Part shown: positions 8,686-17,662 of the stretch, piece by piece
Numbering within the stretch: position 1 is the first letter of the stretch
Layout: every line of letters starts with the position of its first letter
Assembly (NCBI GenBank): GCA_019636275.1
Contig: JAHBXY010000070.1
Span: 1-43,368, forward strand
From: Planctomycetota bacterium
Lineage (GTDB): Bacteria > Planctomycetota > J058
Direction: 5' to 3'
DNA length: 43,368 bases
Program-made: the position numbers and the translations under genes
The notes under the pieces: generated by a model
The model's database searches: none
The model's input: only the letters and a program-made list of their open reading frames with translations
What the model was told of the DNA's origin: nothing

Positions 8686-10377
8686 ATGACCGCGCGGCGC
8701 GACCAGCTCAGGCGTCTCGAGGACCGCGAGTTCGACCTGCTCGTGCTCGGCGGCGGCGCCACCGGCGTGGGCATAGCGCGCGACGCCGCCCTGCGCGGGC
8801 TGAGCGTGGCGCTGGTGGAGAAGGGCGACCTGGGCTCGGGCACGTCGCAGACGTCGTCCAAGCTGATCCACGGCGGCCTGCGCTACCTGGAGCAGATGCA
8901 GTTCGGCCTCGTGTTCGAGGGCACGCGCGAGCGCGCCGTGCTCATGCGCAACGCCCCGCACCTGGCGCGCCCCCTGCCGTTCATCTTCCCCGTCTACAAG
9001 ACGGCGCGCGTGGGCATGCTGCAGCTCTCGGCCGGCATGTGGGCCTACGACGTGCTCGCCATGTTCCGCAACTACCGCCGGCACCGCATGCTCACGCGCG
9101 GCCGGCTCCTGCGCGCCGAGCCCGAGCTCAACGACGCGGGGCTGCGCGGCGGCGCGCTCTACTACGACTGCATGACCGACGACGCGCGCCTGACGCTCGA
9201 GTCGGCGCTCGACGCCGAGGAGCACGGGGCGATCGTCGCCACCCGCTGCGAGGCGACATCGTTCATCCGCGACGAGGCGGGCCGCACGCGCGGGCTCCTC
9301 GTGCGCGACGGCCTCGACGACCACGGCCTCACCGGCGAGGGCAGCCCGTCGGCGCCGTTCGAGGTGCGCGCGCGCGTGACGGTCGTGGCCGCCGGGCCGT
9401 GGACCGACGCGCTCCTCGAGCAGCGCCTGGGCCGCAAGCTCCTGCGCCCGACCAAGGGCGCGCACCTGGTGCTCGACGGCCCGCGCCTGCCGGTGCAGCA
9501 CGCGATCGTCCTCACGTCGGTGCGCGACGGCCGGGTGCTCTTCGCGATCCCCTGGGGGGCGCGCACGATCATCGGCACGACCGACACCGACGAGCAGGAC
9601 GCGCCCGACGCGGTCGAGGCCAGCCGCGCCGACGTCGACTACCTGCTGCAGACGGCCAACCACTACTTCCCGCGCCTGAACGCCGGCCCGCAGGACGTGA
9701 TCGCCACCTGGGCGGGCCTGCGGCCGCTCATGGGGGCCGACGCCGCCGGCCACGCGTCGGACGTCTCGCGCGAGCACGAGATCCTGTCGCTCGACCCGGG
9801 CCTCCTGGCGATCGCCGGCGGCAAGCTGACCACCTACCGCCTCATGGGCGAGCAGGTCGTCGACCGCGCGCTGGAGAAGATGGGCGCCGGGCGCGTCTCG
9901 CGCGAGCCCTCGCGCAGCGCCGAGGTGCCGCTGCCCGGCGCGCGCGACCCCGGCGCCCTGCGCGACCTGCGCGCCTACGCCGAGTCGCTGGCGCGCGAGC
10001 ACGCGCTCGACCCGGACGTCGCCCTGCACCTGACGCGCACCTACGGCCTCCGCGCGCGGCACGTCCTGGCCGCCGGCCAGGCGGCCGGGGTCCGGCCGGG
10101 GCGCCTCGTGCCCGACCTGCCCTACCTCGTCGACGAGGCGGTCTTCGCCGCGCGCCACGACAAGGCCCTGCGCCTCGACGACCTCCTGCGCCGGCGCACG
10201 CTCGTGTTCCTGCAGGCCAAGGACCAGGGCCTCGGCTGCGCGCGCGAGGCGGCCCAGGCCATGGGCGACGCCCTGGGCTGGGACCCCGCGCGGGTCGACC
10301 TCGAGGTCGCGCGCTACGAGCGCCTCGTGGCCGCGTCGCGGCGCTTCCGCGAGGACGCGCCGGCCCCGGTCGGCTAG
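8686..10377 (+). CDS. glpD: Aerobic glycerol-3-phosphate dehydrogenase (FAD-dependent)
   Basis: A 563-residue protein, the normal length for GlpD, which oxidises sn-glycerol-3-phosphate to dihydroxyacetone phosphate at the cytoplasmic face of the membrane and passes electrons to quinone. The FAD-binding motif is at 22-27 (GGGATG). Family signatures follow in order: 'SSKLIHGGLRYLEQ', 'PLPFIFPVYK', 'GTTDTDEQ', 'TWAGLRPLM' and 'GGKLTTYRLMGEQVVDRAL'. The C-terminal helical domain contains 'DLPYLVDEAVFAARHDKALRLDDLLRRRT'-type sequence, typical of the DAO_C cap. No glycerol kinase or facilitator gene is adjacent, so it is a stand-alone unit here. Translation starts at the first ATG, with CGAGG 14 bases upstream. 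Confidence 0.95.
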   Translation: MTARRDQLRRLEDREFDLLVLGGGATGVGIARDAALRGLSVALVEKGDLGSGTSQTSSKLIHGGLRYLEQMQFGLVFEGTRERAVLMRNAPHLARPLPFIFPVYKTARVGMLQLSAGMWAYDVLAMFRNYRRHRMLTRGRLLRAEPELNDAGLRGGALYYDCMTDDARLTLESALDAEEHGAIVATRCEATSFIRDEAGRTRGLLVRDGLDDHGLTGEGSPSAPFEVRARVTVVAAGPWTDALLEQRLGRKLLRPTKGAHLVLDGPRLPVQHAIVLTSVRDGRVLFAIPWGARTIIGTTDTDEQDAPDAVEASRADVDYLLQTANHYFPRLNAGPQDVIATWAGLRPLMGADAAGHASDVSREHEILSLDPGLLAIAGGKLTTYRLMGEQVVDRALEKMGAGRVSREPSRSAEVPLPGARDPGALRDLRAYAESLAREHALDPDVALHLTRTYGLRARHVLAAGQAAGVRPGRLVPDLPYLVDEAVFAARHDKALRLDDLLRRRTLVFLQAKDQGLGCAREAAQAMGDALGWDPARVDLEVARYERLVAASRRFREDAPAPVG

Positions 10378-10467
10378 GCCCGGCCGGAAGGGCGAACTTC
10401 ACGTGTCTGCGACGGGCCGGGCCGACTCCGGCCGGCGTCGAAGCCCAAGGCCCGGCCGGCCCTCGTG

Positions 10468-10490
10468 GCGCGTCGCAGATCGCGACGCGC
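10468..10490. repeat. Perfect 9-bp inverted repeat in the glpD / hybrid kinase spacer
   Basis: GCGCGTCGC, a five-base loop (AGATC), then GCGACGCGC, lying 91 bases after the glpD stop and about 85 bases before the kinase start. There is no T-tract, so it could be a factor-dependent terminator of glpD or an operator for the kinase gene. The same spacer also holds several overlapping CCGGCC-type palindromes. Confidence 0.5.
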
Positions 10491-10575
10491 GCCGTCGAGG
10501 TCCTCGACACCGGCCCCGCCGCTGCTTGCGGGAGCACGGGTTGCGTCGGGTCGCCGGTTTGCGCACGCGTCGGGC

Positions 10576-12486
10576 ATGCCCTCCTCGGTCACCTCGTTGT
10601 CGCGTCGCGGGCTGTGGCTGGGAGTCCTCGTGTGCCTGGCCCTGGCGCTCGAGGTCGGCTTCCTCGCCGTCCACCTGAGCCCGCCGCACGGGTCGTCCGA
10701 GCCCAGCCAGGTCCGCGACGACGCGCTCGGGCTGCTCCATGTCGCCTTCCCGGCCTGCCTGCTGGCCGCGGCGCTGCTCTTCACGGCCTACCACTTCCGC
10801 GTGCAGCGCGACCTCGCGGGGCAGGTCCGCCTGCGCCAGCGCGAGGCCGAGGCGCGCGAGACGATCGTGCTCCTGGCCCAGCGCCACGTGGCCGCCGACG
10901 ACCTGGACGCGTTCCTGCGCGACGTCCCACGGCTCGTCGCCGAGCGGCTCGGGGCGGCGCGGGTCGAGCTGGAGCTCGCCGCGCGCGACGGGCAGGAGGC
11001 GGTGCGCCTCGTCCACGGCCCGGCGACGACGCCGGGCACGCGCCGGCGGTCGGTGTCGATCCTCGGCGCCGGCGAGGTGATCGGCGCCCTGCACGTCTCG
11101 CGGCCGCCCGGCCCCGACGACCCGCGCACGTCCGAGACCCTGCTCGTGCTCTCGAGCTACCTGGCCGCCGCGATCGACCGCATGCGCGCCGCCGAGGACC
11201 TGCGCCGGGCGCGCGACGAGGCGCTGGAGAGCGCCCGGCTCAAGAGCGAGTTCCTGGCCACGATGAGCCACGAGATCCGCACGCCGCTGCACGGGGTGCT
11301 GGGCATGAACTCGCTCCTCCTCGACACCGACCTCTCGCCCGAGCAGCGCGAGTACGCCGAGGTCGTGCGCCGCTCGAGCGAGCACCTGCTGACGCTGCTC
11401 AACGACATCCTCGACCTGTCGAAGATCGAGGCCGACCGCCTCGAGCTCGAGGTGGTCGAGTTCGACCTGTGCCAGGCGGTGCGCGAGACCGTGGGCTTCC
11501 TGGCCGAGGCCGCCGAGCAGAAGGGGCTCGCCCTGAGCTGCCGGCTGCACTCCGGGCTGCCGCGGACGGTGCGCGGCGACCCCGTGCGGCTGCGGCAGGT
11601 GGTGCTGAACCTGGTCGGCAACGCGGTCAAGTTCACCGAGCGCGGCGGCGTCGAGGTGCGCGCGAGCGCGGAGCCGTGCGCCGGCCCCGAGGTCCAGGTG
11701 CGCTTCGAGGTGATCGACACCGGCCCCGGCGTGCCGGCGGCGGTGCAGGGGCGCCTCTTCGAGCCGTTCACGCAGGCCGACAGCTCGACCACGCGCCGTC
11801 ACGGCGGTTCGGGGCTGGGGCTGGCGATCTGCCGCCGCCTCACGAGCCTGATGGGCGGCGAGATCGGCCTCCAGAGCGCCCCGGGCGAGGGCAGCCGCTT
11901 CTGGTTCACGGCCCGCTTCGAGGCGCGCGGGGCGAGCGCGCGCATCACCTCGACCCGCGTCAGCCAGGTGCGGCTCTCCCACCCGCGCGGCACCCGCGCC
12001 GAGCGCCGGCCGGCGGCGTCGGACCTCGGCCCCGTCGAGGCCGCCCCGGCGCGCCCGCAGGACGAGCGCCGCCCGACGGTCCTCGTCGCCGAGGACAACC
12101 CGATCAACCAGCGGCTGGCCGTGCGCATGCTCGAGCGGCTCGGCTTCCAGGCCGAGGTCGCCGGCAACGGCGAGGAGGCGGTGCGGGCCGTCGCCGCGCG
12201 CGACTTCGCCTGCGTGCTCATGGACTGCCAGATGCCGGTCGTCGACGGCTACGAGGCCACGGCGCGCATCCGGGCGGCCTGGGACGGGGTCCGCCCGCGC
12301 ACGCCGATCATCGCGCTGACCGCCAGCGCCATGCAGGGCGACCGGGAGCGCTGCCTGGCCGTCGGCATGGACGACCACCTCCCCAAGCCCGTGCGCCCCG
12401 ACGCCCTGCGCGCCGCCCTCGAGTCGGTGCTCGGCCCGGGCCTGGCGGCCGGCGCGGCCTGGGGGAGCGCGGCGCGAGCGGGGTGA
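10576..12486 (+). CDS. Hybrid sensor histidine kinase / response regulator
   Basis: A 636-residue membrane protein. ATG 10576 was chosen because it directly precedes the first membrane helix; the frame extends upstream to a GTG at 10465 through Arg-rich, non-protein-like sequence. Membrane segments lie at about 13-33 and 54-72 with only a short loop between, so no large periplasmic sensor is present. A GAF-like region spans 95-205. HisKA follows with the phospho-acceptor H232 ('MSHEIRTPLHG'), then the ATPase domain with the N box 'NLVGNAVKF', G1 'DTGPGVP' and G2 'GGSGLGLAI'. A receiver domain at 500-620 has the acidic pair in 'AEDNPIN', phospho-acceptor D550 and the conserved 'LPKP' lysine. 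No HPt domain or cognate output regulator is encoded nearby, so the relay partner is elsewhere. Confidence 0.93.
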   Translation: MPSSVTSLSRRGLWLGVLVCLALALEVGFLAVHLSPPHGSSEPSQVRDDALGLLHVAFPACLLAAALLFTAYHFRVQRDLAGQVRLRQREAEARETIVLLAQRHVAADDLDAFLRDVPRLVAERLGAARVELELAARDGQEAVRLVHGPATTPGTRRRSVSILGAGEVIGALHVSRPPGPDDPRTSETLLVLSSYLAAAIDRMRAAEDLRRARDEALESARLKSEFLATMSHEIRTPLHGVLGMNSLLLDTDLSPEQREYAEVVRRSSEHLLTLLNDILDLSKIEADRLELEVVEFDLCQAVRETVGFLAEAAEQKGLALSCRLHSGLPRTVRGDPVRLRQVVLNLVGNAVKFTERGGVEVRASAEPCAGPEVQVRFEVIDTGPGVPAAVQGRLFEPFTQADSSTTRRHGGSGLGLAICRRLTSLMGGEIGLQSAPGEGSRFWFTARFEARGASARITSTRVSQVRLSHPRGTRAERRPAASDLGPVEAAPARPQDERRPTVLVAEDNPINQRLAVRMLERLGFQAEVAGNGEEAVRAVAARDFACVLMDCQMPVVDGYEATARIRAAWDGVRPRTPIIALTASAMQGDRERCLAVGMDDHLPKPVRPDALRAALESVLGPGLAAGAAWGSAARAG

Positions 12487-12583
12487 GCGCGGTCACAGCG
12501 GCCGTCGCTTGTTTCTGATGTCCACGTCCGGGCGCGCGGCGCGATGCTCCGATCCGCAGTGAGGCACCTGTCGCCCTCGCTCC

Positions 12584-12655
12584 GGCCGCTACGCGGCCTC
12601 CGCTCGGGGATGCGCGCCACCGCTCGATCTGCTCGCTTCGCTCGCAGATCAAGCG
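12584..12655. terminator. Pair of hairpins between convergent genes
   Basis: Between the plus-strand hybrid kinase and the minus-strand ligase lie two hairpins: GGCCGC-TAC-GCGGCC at 12584-12598, and GATCTGC (12626-12632) pairing with GCAGATC (12644-12650), extendable by CGCT/AGCG outside a mismatch. There are no T-tracts. Their position suits bidirectional termination. A near-direct repeat of TGAGCGCGGTCA occurs at both edges of the spacer. Confidence 0.45.
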
Positions 12656-12665
12656 GTGAGCGCGG

Positions 12666-14345
12666 TCAGAACAGCGTCAGCTGCCCGCCGACGACGTCCT
12701 CGGGCCGCGGCGGGGGCGGCTCGGGCGGGACGAGCGCCTCGAGGCGCGCGAGCGTGTCGGCGTCCTCCGGCCGCTTGTCGTCGCGCCAGCGGGCGATCCG
12801 GGGGAAGCGCACGGCGAGGCCGGAGCGGTGCCGGCCGGAGCGGGCCACGCCCTCGCAGCGCAGCTCGAACACGAGCGCCGGCGCGACCACGCGCACGGGC
12901 CCGAACTGCTCGGTGGTGTGGCGGCGCACCCAGCGGTCGAGCCGGCGCAGCTCGTCGTCGGCGAGGCCGGAGTAGGCGCGGGCGACGGTGACCAGCTCGC
13001 CCGGCGGATCGTCGTCGGGAGCCGCGTCCCACACGGCGAAGGTCAGGGCCGAGTGGAGCGAGGCGCGCCGGCCGGCGCCCGGCTCGGCGGCGACGAGCAC
13101 GGCGTCGAAGGCGTAGGGGTCGACCTTCCACTTCCACCACTCGCCGCGGCGCCGCCCGGGCTGCCACGGCCCGGCGCGCCGCTTGAGCACCAGCCCCTCG
13201 ACGCCGCGCGCGCGCGCCTCGTCGCGGGCGCGCGCGGCCTCGGCCCAGGACGACGCGGCGACGAGCGGCGAGGGCCAGAGGCGCGCGCGGGCCTCGGCCG
13301 GCAGGGCCGTGAGCAGGGCCTCGAGCCGGGCGCGCCGGGCCTCGAGCGGGGCGTCGCCCAGGGGGGCGCCGCCCTCCTCGAGCAGGTCGAAGGCCACGAA
13401 CGCCGCCGGCGCCTCGGCCAGGAGCGCGCCGCCCGGGCGCCGGCGCCCGAGCCGGCGCTGGAGGAGCGCGAACGGCAGCGGTCGGTCGCCGCGGACGACG
13501 ACGAGCTCGCCGTCGAGCACGCAGCCGTCGGGGAGGGCGGCGGCAGCGGCGCGGACCTCGGGGAAGCGCTCGGTGAGCAGCTCGTCGCCGCGCGACCAGA
13601 GCCAGGCGCGCCCGGCGCGGCGCACGAGCTGCGCCCGGACGCCGTCCCACTTCCACTCGACCAGCCAGTCGCCGGCGGGCCCGAGCGCGTCGGCCGGCCC
13701 CTCGAGCGGGCAGGCGAGCATGAAGGGGAGCGGCCGCGCGGGGTCGTGGACGTCGGCCGGCGCGGCCAGGCGCTCGAGCAGGTCGGGCGTCGGCTCCCAG
13801 GGGCCGGCGAGGCGGCGGGTCACGGTGACCTGGTCGAGGCCGGTCAGGCGGGCGACCGCCCGCTCGACGAGCCCGCGCGACACGCCGACGCGCAGCTCGC
13901 CCGTGAGCAGCTTCACGAACACGAGCAGCTCGTCCTCGCGCAGCTCGCGCCACCAGTCGGCGACCGCGTCGCGGCGCGCTTCGTCGGCGAGCGGGGCGAG
14001 GCCCTGCAGGCGCTCGGCCCAGGCGGCGAGCGAGGCGCCCTCGGCCTCCGGCGGCGGGGCCGGGCGGGCGGCGTCGACGAGCAGGGCGATCGCCTCGGCG
14101 AGGTCGCCCGTGGCCAGCGCCGAGGCCTCGAGCTGCCAGGCCGGCGCGCCGGTGACGTGCAGGGCCCACCCGGCGAGCGCGCGCGCGGTGACGAGCCGCT
14201 GCAGGCGGCGGCCGGCGAGCAGGAACAGCCCCCAGGCCGCGTCGGCCGGCGGGGCGGCGCGCAGGTAGGCCTCGACCGCCTGCACCTTGCGCTCGGTCGA
14301 GCGCGTGCCGTCGAGCTCGGCGAACAGGGCGGCGAAGCGCCTCAC
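12666..14345 (-). CDS. ATP-dependent DNA ligase (exonuclease-linked type)
   Basis: A 559-residue ligase that seals nicks in DNA through an enzyme-adenylate. Residues 1-200 form the N-terminal DNA-binding helical domain of the LigB/LIG1-like family. The nucleotidyl-transferase domain has motif I K232-W-D-G235, 'LDGELVV' (278-284), 'FVAFDLLEE' (316-324), motif IV 'EGLVLK' (383-388) and motif V 'WWKWK' (403-407). An OB-fold with 'RFPRIARWRDDK' (motif VI region) ends the protein. The start is GTG 14345, overlapping the stop of the upstream exonuclease by four bases (GTGA); the frame is open further upstream only as antisense shadow. This pairing matches the known ligase-associated repair cluster (exonuclease, ligase, Lhr-type helicase, phosphoesterase), of which only two members are present. 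Confidence 0.94.
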   Translation of the reverse strand: MRRFAALFAELDGTRSTERKVQAVEAYLRAAPPADAAWGLFLLAGRRLQRLVTARALAGWALHVTGAPAWQLEASALATGDLAEAIALLVDAARPAPPPEAEGASLAAWAERLQGLAPLADEARRDAVADWWRELREDELLVFVKLLTGELRVGVSRGLVERAVARLTGLDQVTVTRRLAGPWEPTPDLLERLAAPADVHDPARPLPFMLACPLEGPADALGPAGDWLVEWKWDGVRAQLVRRAGRAWLWSRGDELLTERFPEVRAAAAALPDGCVLDGELVVVRGDRPLPFALLQRRLGRRRPGGALLAEAPAAFVAFDLLEEGGAPLGDAPLEARRARLEALLTALPAEARARLWPSPLVAASSWAEAARARDEARARGVEGLVLKRRAGPWQPGRRRGEWWKWKVDPYAFDAVLVAAEPGAGRRASLHSALTFAVWDAAPDDDPPGELVTVARAYSGLADDELRRLDRWVRRHTTEQFGPVRVVAPALVFELRCEGVARSGRHRSGLAVRFPRIARWRDDKRPEDADTLARLEALVPPEPPPPRPEDVVGGQLTLF

Positions 14346-15388
14346 GGCGCCTCGGCCGCGGGCTCGAGGAAGCCGGCGTGGAAGTCGGCCTCGCCCTGGA
14401 ACTCGGTCGGCAGGGCGGCGGCGTCGAGCCCCGCCTCGCGCAGGGCGCGGGCGAGGGCGTCGGCGTGGCCGTGCGTGACCAGGACGCGGCGCGCGCCCGT
14501 CTCGCGCGCCGTGCGCAGGAGCGCCGGCCAGTCGGCGTGGTCGGAGAGGACGAAGCCGCGGTCGACGCCGCGCCGGCGGCGGATCCCGCGCACGCGCATC
14601 CAGCCGGACGCCAGCGCCGTCTCCTGCTCGCCCAGGCGCCGCAGCCAGGGGCTGCGGTGCGCCGAGGGCGGGGCGAGGACGAGCTCGCCCGCGAAGCGGG
14701 CGCCGGCCGGGGCGGCGGTGACGACCGCGCACGGCGGCAGGCGCACGCCCGCCTCGCGGTATGCGTCGACGAGCGGGGCGATCGCGCCGTGCAGCCACAC
14801 GGGGCGGTCGCCGCGGCCGGCGAGGGCCAGCTCGGCCAGGAGCCGCTGCGCCTTGCCGAGCGCGTAGCAGAAGAGGACGGCCGCGCGGCCGCGCGCCGCG
14901 CAGGCCTCGACCCAGGCGAGCACCTCGCGCGCGACCTCGCCGGCGGGCCGCCAGCGGAAGATCGGCAGGCCGAAGGTGGCCTCGGTGACGAGGACGTCGC
15001 AGGGGACGACCTCGAACGGGGCGCAGGTGGGGTCGGGCGCGCGCTTGAAGTCGCCGGTGGCGACCCACACCTGGCCGCCGCGCTCGAGGCGCACCTGCGC
15101 CGAGCCGAGGACGTGCCCGGCGGGGTGCAGCGAGACGGTCACGTCGCCCAGCGTGACGCGCGCCCCGTAGGGCAGCGGCTCGATCCGCGCGCCCTCGGGC
15201 AGGCGGCGGGCCAGGAGCGGCGCCGAGGGCGCCGCGCACAGGTAGCGGCCGGCGCCGGGGCGCAGGTGGTCGGCGTGCGCGTGGGTGATGACCGCCGTCT
15301 CGACCGGGCCCCACGGGTCGACGTGGAACCCGCCCGCGCCGCACGCGAGCCCCTCGGGCGAGGGCGTGAGCAGGTCGTCGTCGTCCAC
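14342..15388 (-). CDS. Ligase-associated DNA exonuclease (MBL / beta-CASP fold)
   Basis: A 348-residue metallo-beta-lactamase-fold nuclease. The metal-binding signature is H36-A-H38-A-D40-H41, with further ligand positions in 'PAGHVLGS' and 'VATGDFKR', and a C-terminal 'SDHADW' plus 'VTHGHAD' typical of beta-CASP enzymes. Homologues in the ligase-associated cluster are annotated as DNA exonucleases acting with the ATP-dependent ligase and a helicase. Start is GTG 15388; the ribosome-binding site is poor. It is the first gene of the pair and translationally coupled to the ligase. The helicase and phosphoesterase partners are not in this window. Confidence 0.92.
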   Translation of the reverse strand: MDDDDLLTPSPEGLACGAGGFHVDPWGPVETAVITHAHADHLRPGAGRYLCAAPSAPLLARRLPEGARIEPLPYGARVTLGDVTVSLHPAGHVLGSAQVRLERGGQVWVATGDFKRAPDPTCAPFEVVPCDVLVTEATFGLPIFRWRPAGEVAREVLAWVEACAARGRAAVLFCYALGKAQRLLAELALAGRGDRPVWLHGAIAPLVDAYREAGVRLPPCAVVTAAPAGARFAGELVLAPPSAHRSPWLRRLGEQETALASGWMRVRGIRRRRGVDRGFVLSDHADWPALLRTARETGARRVLVTHGHADALARALREAGLDAAALPTEFQGEADFHAGFLEPAAEAP

Positions 15389-15425
15389 GAAGGTCAGGAT
15401 ACGCGCCGCGCGCGCGGCGGGGCCG

Positions 15426-16354
15426 TCAGCGGCGGACGACCGCCGTGGCCTGGAGGAGCTCCGCGCCGGCCAGCCACAGCGCCGCCGCGTCGTTCGGGCC
15501 GGTCCGCTCGAAGACGCCGTCGGCGTCGGCGCGCCCGCGGACGTCGAGCAACGCGGCGAGCAGCGCCTCGTGGCGCTCGCGCGTCTCCTTGACGCCGAGC
15601 TCGATCCCGGCGCTGCGCGGGTCCATGCCCACGGCGGCCAGCTCGTCGGGCGCCTCGAGGGCGGCCTCGAGCAGGGCGGCGCGGAGGAGGCGCGGCAGCG
15701 CGTCGGCGAGGTCGCGCGAGGACGCGAACACGTCGACCGTGCGCGCCACGCCGCGGATCGACACGGCCACGGCGCGCAGGCCGCGCTCGTCCTCGAGCAG
15801 GCCGCGGAGGCGGCGCTCGAGGTCGCGCGCCTCGGGCTCGAGGCGCGCGAGCTCGCGGCGCAGCCGGTCGAACTGCAGCGTCGGGTCGGCCATGACCTCG
15901 AGGAGCACGGCCACGGGGCCGGGCTCGCCGCCGGCGATCATGGCGGCGCGCACGCGGCTGGGGGCGATCAGGGGCGCGCGGAGGAGCGGCTCGCGCCGGG
16001 CGCGGCCCTCGATCGCCGCCAGGGCGTCGAAGCCGGCGGGCGTGACGGGCAGCTCGACGCGCCCGCCGATGCGCTGGGGGCGCGAGGCGAGGCGCAGGCC
16101 GCAGGGGGCCTCGAGGAGCTCGCCCGCGAGCACGCGGTAGCTGCCGGCCCCGTCAGGCGGGCGCACGACGCAGCGCTCGGGCTCGGGCGGGGCGGCCTCG
16201 CGCACGGTCGGCAGGGCCGGGACGCGGGCGCGCCCGAGGCGGTCGCGGGCCGCCGGGTCGCGGGCGAAGAAGAAGGTCACGCCGCGGTAGCGCGCGCCGT
16301 CGGAGAGCTGCAGCCGGCCGAGGAGGGCGGCGACCTCGGCCGGCGGCGGCGGGG
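15426..16354 (-). CDS. C-terminal domain of the anti-sigma protein, out of frame with its N-terminus
   Basis: About 308 residues in the frame that ends at TGA 15426-15428. No start codon is visible near the beginning of the protein-like part ('PPPPAEVAALLGRLQLSD'). Adding one base to the four-base G run at 16351-16354 (C run on the coding strand) joins it smoothly to the zinc-finger anti-sigma segment, producing 'DPLPPPPPAEVAALLG' and a 536-residue protein. The domain has a beta-rich first half ('YRGVTFFFARD', 'YRVLAGELLEAPCG'), a helical Arg/Glu-rich middle, and a final 'RTVDVFASSRDLADALPRLL' region. This layout faintly recalls the ARPP-1/DUF6569 group, but that is a weak resemblance. It would lie outside the membrane. 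Confidence 0.65.
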
Positions 16355-17035
16355 CAGCGGGTCGGGCGCAGCCCGGCCGAGGGCGGGGTCGGCCGGCGCC
16401 GGCGCCCCGATCGGCGCAGCGGCGACCAAGGCGCGGCGGCGACCGGGCGGGCGGCGGGGCGGCGACGGGCGCCGGCGGCAGAGGGCCTCGGCGACCACGA
16501 TCGGCTCGGGGGCGGGCTCCGGCGGGGTGGGAGCGGGGAGCTCGATCGGCGGGGGGAGGAGGTCGGGCTCGACCTCGATCCCGACCTCGGCGCCGACGGC
16601 CAGCGCGCCGAAGGTCGCGGGGCTCCAGGCGGCGGGCGCCGGGGCGGCCGGGGCGGCGGGCGCCGCGCCGGGCCCCGGGGCCAGCCGGATGACCGCGCCG
16701 AGCACGGCCAGGACGACGAGCCCCACGCAGGCGGCGGCCAGGCGGGCGAGCGGGCGCGCGTCGGGCTCGGCGTCGGCGAGGGCGCGCAGGCGGGCGACGT
16801 CGGCGGGCGAGAGGTGCTCGAGGGCGCGCAGGGCCTCGGCGATCTGCTCGCGGGCCTCGGCGCAGCCGGGGCAGCCGCGCAGGTGGTCCTCGGCGAAGGC
16901 GCGGTCGTCGGGGGCGATGGTCGGGGGGGCGACGGTCGGGGGGGCGACGGCCGGGGGCCCGGCGGCGCCGGGAGGCTCGAGGAGGTCCGGGAGGAGCTGC
17001 CGGACGCGGGCGCAGTCGACGGTGAGCGGAGTCAC
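16277..17035 (-). CDS. Zinc-finger anti-sigma factor, N-terminal part (frameshifted)
   Basis: Starts at GTG 17035, with GGGAGG ten bases upstream; an ATG at 17074 lacks such a site. The first 75 residues contain the anti-sigma zinc-finger pattern C8 ... H51-x3-C55-x2-C58, which in this family binds and sequesters the partner ECF sigma factor. Residues about 97-118 are a single membrane helix, followed by a Pro/Ala-rich linker. Direct repeats encode 'APPTVAPPTIAP' between the first Cys and the His-Cys-Cys cluster, an unusual insertion in a zinc finger. After about residue 225 the frame becomes Arg/Pro-rich and runs to a stop at 16277, which is shadow of the true C-terminal domain. It lies 72 bases downstream of the sigma gene. 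Confidence 0.82.
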   Translation of the reverse strand: MTPLTVDCARVRQLLPDLLEPPGAAGPPAVAPPTVAPPTIAPDDRAFAEDHLRGCPGCAEAREQIAEALRALEHLSPADVARLRALADAEPDARPLARLAAACVGLVVLAVLGAVIRLAPGPGAAPAAPAAPAPAAWSPATFGALAVGAEVGIEVEPDLLPPPIELPAPTPPEPAPEPIVVAEALCRRRPSPPRRPPGRRRALVAAAPIGAPAPADPALGRAAPDPLPRRRRPRSPPSSAGCSSPTARATAA

Positions 17036-17107
17036 GCGGGGCGCCTCCCGGGGGCCGAAGTGGCCCCGGCGCATCGTAGCAGCCGCGGCGGGGCGCCGCC
17101 GCCGCGG

Positions 17108-17662
17108 TCAGTCGAGCTCGGCCACCCGCTCGGCGAAGCGCTGCCGGGCGCGGTTGAGGCCGGACTTGACCGTGCCCAGCGCCAGGCCGGTGCGCTCGGC
17201 GATCTCCTCGTAGGAGCAGCCCTGGAGGTCGCGCAGGACGATGAGCACGCGGTCGCGCGCGGCGAGCTGGCCGAGGGCGCGCAGGACGACCTCGCGCCGC
17301 TCGAGCGCCTCGACCTGGGTGTCCTGGGCGGCGGCGGTCGCATCGATCACCTGCTCGTCCGAGCTGCAGAGCTGCGGCCGGCGGCGGCGCGCGCGCAACT
17401 CGTCGCGCGCGACGTTGCGCGCGATGTGGAACAGCCACGTGGTGAAGCGCGACGTCGTCCGGTAGACGCCGGCGTGCCGGTAGATCTTGAGGAACGTCTC
17501 CTGGGCCAGGTCCTTCGCGCGGTCGGCGTCATGCACGATCCCCGTCAGGTAGCCCACGAGCGGCGCCTGGTAGCGCTGCACCAGCTCCCCCAGGCTCGCC
17601 CCGTCTCCGCGTCCCAGCGACGCCATGAGCTCGTCGTCGGTCCGCAGCGCCTCGGTCACCAC
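17108..17662 (-). CDS. ECF-family RNA polymerase sigma factor
   Basis: A 184-residue sigma-70-family factor with region 2 at about 25-95 ('RAKDLAQETFLKIYRHAG', 'FTTWLFHIARNVARDELR') and region 4 at about 125-178 ('REVVLRALGQLAARDRVLIVLRDLQGCSYEEIAE', then the HTH 'LALGTVKSGLNRARQ'). It would direct RNA polymerase to a small stress regulon. GTG 17662 was chosen because AGGGGG lies six bases upstream; a second GTG follows immediately at 17659. The anti-sigma gene follows on the same strand, so signal-dependent release is the expected control. No autoregulatory ECF promoter is evident upstream. Confidence 0.93.
   Translation of the reverse strand: MVTEALRTDDELMASLGRGDGASLGELVQRYQAPLVGYLTGIVHDADRAKDLAQETFLKIYRHAGVYRTTSRFTTWLFHIARNVARDELRARRRRPQLCSSDEQVIDATAAAQDTQVEALERREVVLRALGQLAARDRVLIVLRDLQGCSYEEIAERTGLALGTVKSGLNRARQRFAERVAELD

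Noticed and set aside
8157..12518. 1453-codon plus-strand open frame
   Set aside because: It overlaps glpD and the hybrid kinase in another frame and is low-complexity Arg/Ala/Gly; it is open only because stops are rare at this GC content.
16915..16960. Repeated GGGGGGGCGACGG units as a regulatory repeat
   Set aside because: They lie inside the anti-sigma coding sequence and simply encode the repeat APPTVAPPTIAP.
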